The notes under the pieces are model-generated. The model saw nothing but the letters and a program-made list of their open reading frames with translations. It was not told where the DNA came from and made no database searches. Shown piece after piece: positions 62,279 to 64,000 of a DNA stretch of 64,000 nt. Location of the stretch: positions 2,852,001 through 2,916,000 of the forward strand of contig NZ_LR723670.1 of the NCBI RefSeq assembly GCF_902502825.2. The letters are read 5' to 3'. Source of the DNA: Pseudorhizobium flavum. Lineage in GTDB: Bacteria; Pseudomonadota; Alphaproteobacteria; Rhizobiales; Rhizobiaceae. The position numbers were made by a program, and so were the translations under genes. Positions within the stretch are counted from its first letter, which is position 1. Each line of letters starts with the position of its first letter.

Positions 62279-63511
62279 TCAATGGGTTTCTTGCGGCTTC
62301 GGCTTCCTGCGATGCTTTTCCGGATCGTCGTCCTCCGCCACCACAGGCGCATGCGACGCCTCGGCGGCAGGCGCCGCCGCTGCCTCCTGTCCTTCTGGCT
62401 CTTGGTGGTTTGCTGCTTCTGAAGTGATCGGCTGGGCCCGCAGCTTGGCGAGCCAGGCTGCGCCGTGATCATCCCCAGCCGCGTTGACCGGCGTCTCCGC
62501 GCTATCATGCGGCACTGGCACGACCGCCTGTTCCGCGCCATGTTCAGCGGGTCCGGCGCCCGTCTCCGTTACATCCTTGGCTGGATGCTCGGCCTCATGT
62601 GCCGGCGCTACCTGCTCCGAATGCTCGGCATCCGTGCCGAAACCAGCCATGCCCTTGATTGAATCGAGCCAACCTTTGGAGGCAGGCGCAGCCTCGCTGG
62701 CGTGGTCATCGCTCTGTGTCCCGACAGGTAATTCCTCACTACCGAGACCGACCATTCCCATCAGGGACGCGACGAGACCCTGGCCGTCATCCTTGCCATG
62801 CTCCACGGCAGGCGTTTCTGAGCCATGCGCTTCGTCGGCGCCCCCATGACCGGCGTCAGGGGTCTCGCCGTGACCGGCGGCCTCTTCCTGTTCCTTCGTC
62901 TTCCCGTGATCGGCAGCCGTGCCGTGGCCGTCGCCGCCCTCGATCACCGGATCGACGCAATCGGCATCGTCCGTAAGAGAGGCGGACATGGCTTGCGCGT
63001 CCTCCAGCGGCAGGTCGATCCTGAGCCCCCAGAACTCGCCGGTGGCGCTGGCGCTGCCGTCGACGTAATACGCGCTGATGGCCTGGTCGCGGCTGCCCGC
63101 AGGCAGCCTGCTCGTATCCGGGACATAGACGACTTGTGCCCCAATTACACGCCCGCGCATTCTTGAGCGATCGGCAGGGCCCGCAGGATCCAGCACCGTG
63201 ACCTGAACGAGATCGGAATGTTCGGCCTGCTGGACAGAGCGCGCCACCCGCAGGGCCGTCTTCAGCCTGGCAATTCCATCGCCCGGCTTGTCGGTGATGA
63301 CATACTTGCGGATCCAGTGGCGGTCGGCCTTCTTGATCCTCACCGTCTCGATCGTCGTGCAGGAGAGCCCGTTGAGATCCCCATAGGAGGGCCCAAGCAG
63401 CCTGTCGGCACCGATGTAGACGGCCGCCGCGCCGCTGCCGCCGCCGAGGACGGTCACCCCTGCAAGGATCAGGAGGAGCTTTCGCGGGATGCGGGACACG
63501 ATCGATTTCAT
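62279..63511 (-). CDS. Membrane-anchored His/Glu/Asp-rich protein, function unknown
   Basis: A 410-residue protein with one N-terminal hydrophobic helix (about 13-36), a folded part with two Cys (near 51 and 187), then about 200 disordered residues very rich in His, Glu, Asp, Ala and Gly (repeated GHGE, DHG, EHG units). A KGWLDSIKGMAGFG-like segment breaks the disorder. The tail could bind zinc or manganese in the periplasm. ATG 63511 follows GGAG. It is divergent from a metal-binding ABC protein gene, which supports a link to metal supply. I recognise no named family. Confidence 0.7.
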   Translation of the reverse strand: MKSIVSRIPRKLLLILAGVTVLGGGSGAAAVYIGADRLLGPSYGDLNGLSCTTIETVRIKKADRHWIRKYVITDKPGDGIARLKTALRVARSVQQAEHSDLVQVTVLDPAGPADRSRMRGRVIGAQVVYVPDTSRLPAGSRDQAISAYYVDGSASATGEFWGLRIDLPLEDAQAMSASLTDDADCVDPVIEGGDGHGTAADHGKTKEQEEAAGHGETPDAGHGGADEAHGSETPAVEHGKDDGQGLVASLMGMVGLGSEELPVGTQSDDHASEAAPASKGWLDSIKGMAGFGTDAEHSEQVAPAHEAEHPAKDVTETGAGPAEHGAEQAVVPVPHDSAETPVNAAGDDHGAAWLAKLRAQPITSEAANHQEPEGQEAAAAPAAEASHAPVVAEDDDPEKHRRKPKPQETH

Positions 63512-63651
63512 CCGCAAAGCTCCGGCATTCCAACCTCACTACGCAACACTCAAGGGACGGCGGGAGTGACAGTGCCTCAAGGTCGTTGAGGAAGTTTTAA
63601 ACGGAACCTTCAGATGCGAGCTGTCGTTCTCCCTGCAGTTCCGGCCATTAT

Positions 63652-63670
63652 GCGAATGATTTTCATTAGC
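63652..63670. promoter_or_regulatory. Fur/Mur-like box upstream of the metal-binding protein gene
   Basis: GCGAATGATTTTCATTAGC matches the classical Fur box at 14 of 19 positions and is an inverted repeat (GAATGA/TCATTA). It sits one base before the -35 box. In rhizobia the Fur homologue (Mur) represses the sit genes with manganese. Confidence 0.65.
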
Positions 63671-63671
63671 G

Positions 63672-63700
63672 TTGACAGCAGGATCTCGCGTAAATATTGT
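63672..63700 (+). promoter_or_regulatory. Promoter of the metal-binding protein gene
   Basis: TTGACA (63672-63677), a 17-base spacer, TATTGT (63695-63700). It predicts a start near 63707, inside the TTGCAA element. Confidence 0.7.
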
Positions 63701-63702
63701 TA

Positions 63703-63719
63703 TTGCAACTTAATTGCAA
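63703..63719. promoter_or_regulatory. TTGCAA-N5-TTGCAA operator candidate
   Basis: Two copies of the palindrome TTGCAA separated by CTTAA, just after the -10 box. It overlaps the predicted start, so a bound protein would block transcription. Confidence 0.5.
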
Positions 63720-63737
63720 AAGAGGTTGACTATCGAC

Positions 63738-64000
63738 ATGACGGCATCCCGGTTTCTTTTTCGCGGTCTCTTCCTCGCAGCAATGGTCATCGCGCCCACG
63801 GCATCTGCCGTTGCCGAGGACAAGGTGAAGGTCGTCACGACCTTTACGGTCATTGCCGACATGGCTCGCAATGTTGCGGGAGATGTTGCTGATGTCGAAA
63901 GCATCACCAAGCCGGGCGCCGAGATTCACAACTACCAGCCGACACCGCACGACCTGCTGCGTGCCCGGGACGCCGACCTCATCCTGCGCAACGGCCTCAA
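63738..64000 (+). CDS. Manganese/zinc ABC transporter substrate-binding protein (SitA/ZnuA-like), partial
   Basis: The first 87 residues of a periplasmic cluster-A-I metal-binding protein; the rest lies beyond the right edge. A Sec signal spans about 1-26, ending in SAVA. KVVTTFTVIADMARNVAGD and ITKPGAEIHNYQPTPHDLL match SitA-type proteins, with His64 as the first metal ligand. Tandem control by a Fur/Mur box and the preceding promoter points to manganese uptake, although zinc is possible. The ATPase and permease genes, expected next, are not in the window. Confidence 0.9.
   Translation, partial: MTASRFLFRGLFLAAMVIAPTASAVAEDKVKVVTTFTVIADMARNVAGDVADVESITKPGAEIHNYQPTPHDLLRARDADLILRNGL

Overview
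The window is high-GC chromosomal DNA of an alphaproteobacterium, most likely a member of the Rhizobiaceae (Sinorhizobium/Rhizobium/Shinella-like). This rests on a three-subunit proton-translocating transhydrogenase next to an aa3-oxidase subunit IV gene, a type III PLP ornithine/lysine decarboxylase, an HWE-family kinase, the gltX-lysS pair, the xylB-xylA/emrAB/terC order, and a possible CtrA site. I saw no rRNA, tRNA, CRISPR array, insertion sequence or prophage. Genes are dense and mostly metabolic, regulatory or transport-related. The window cuts one gene at each end.

Layout. 1-11 kb: TRAP permease genes (large subunit cut by the window edge, small subunit), a GGDEF-EAL c-di-GMP protein, a FeeM-type N-acyltransferase, an aa3-oxidase subunit IV, pntAA-pntAB-pntB, and a TakP/DctP-like TRAP binding protein facing pntB. 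10-18 kb: a class I glutamine amidotransferase, a D-2-hydroxyacid dehydrogenase with a LacI regulator, a MarR regulator with a GKD-repeat N-terminus, a creatininase-family hydrolase, a VapBC pair, and an operon of a His-rich COG0523 GTPase, a WD40 protein and a spermidine-synthase-like protein. 18-24 kb: a serine hydrolase, a divergent LysR/SDR-tautomerase unit, a zinc alcohol dehydrogenase with a membrane protein, and a GNAT enzyme. 24-29 kb: ornithine/lysine decarboxylase with a leader of about 420 nt, a LysR regulator, and a DUF1007/NicO (ZevAB-like) metal transport pair. 29-37 kb: a GNAT enzyme, a DUF533 protein, KDPG aldolase, a CYTH/CHAD pair, trhO, metNIQ and a stand-alone EAL protein.

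37-53 kb is a carbohydrate region: GH1 beta-glucosidase, an HWE kinase, a Gfo/Idh/MocA oxidoreductase, a sugar-phosphate isomerase/epimerase, a ribose-type ABC importer, then xylR-xylB-xylA. A nearly identical 20-bp element lies upstream of both the importer ATPase gene and the LacI gene, so they probably form one xylose-type regulon split by an inserted LysR/aldo-keto reductase pair. 53-57 kb: emrA-emrB divergent from a TetR gene, with two palindromic operators between them. 56-64 kb: a TerC protein, an SLC13-type transporter, gltX, lysS, a His/Glu/Asp-rich membrane-anchored protein, and the start of a SitA/ZnuA-like metal-binding protein behind a Fur/Mur-like box.

The most interesting non-coding signal is the decarboxylase leader. 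On the minus strand it carries two tandem copies of a module (TAACCCCTCCA, then CGGGGTC about 90-100 nt later) and a UCCG-loop hairpin just before the ribosome binding site. It looks like a tandem regulatory RNA, possibly of the alphaproteobacterial speF leader type.
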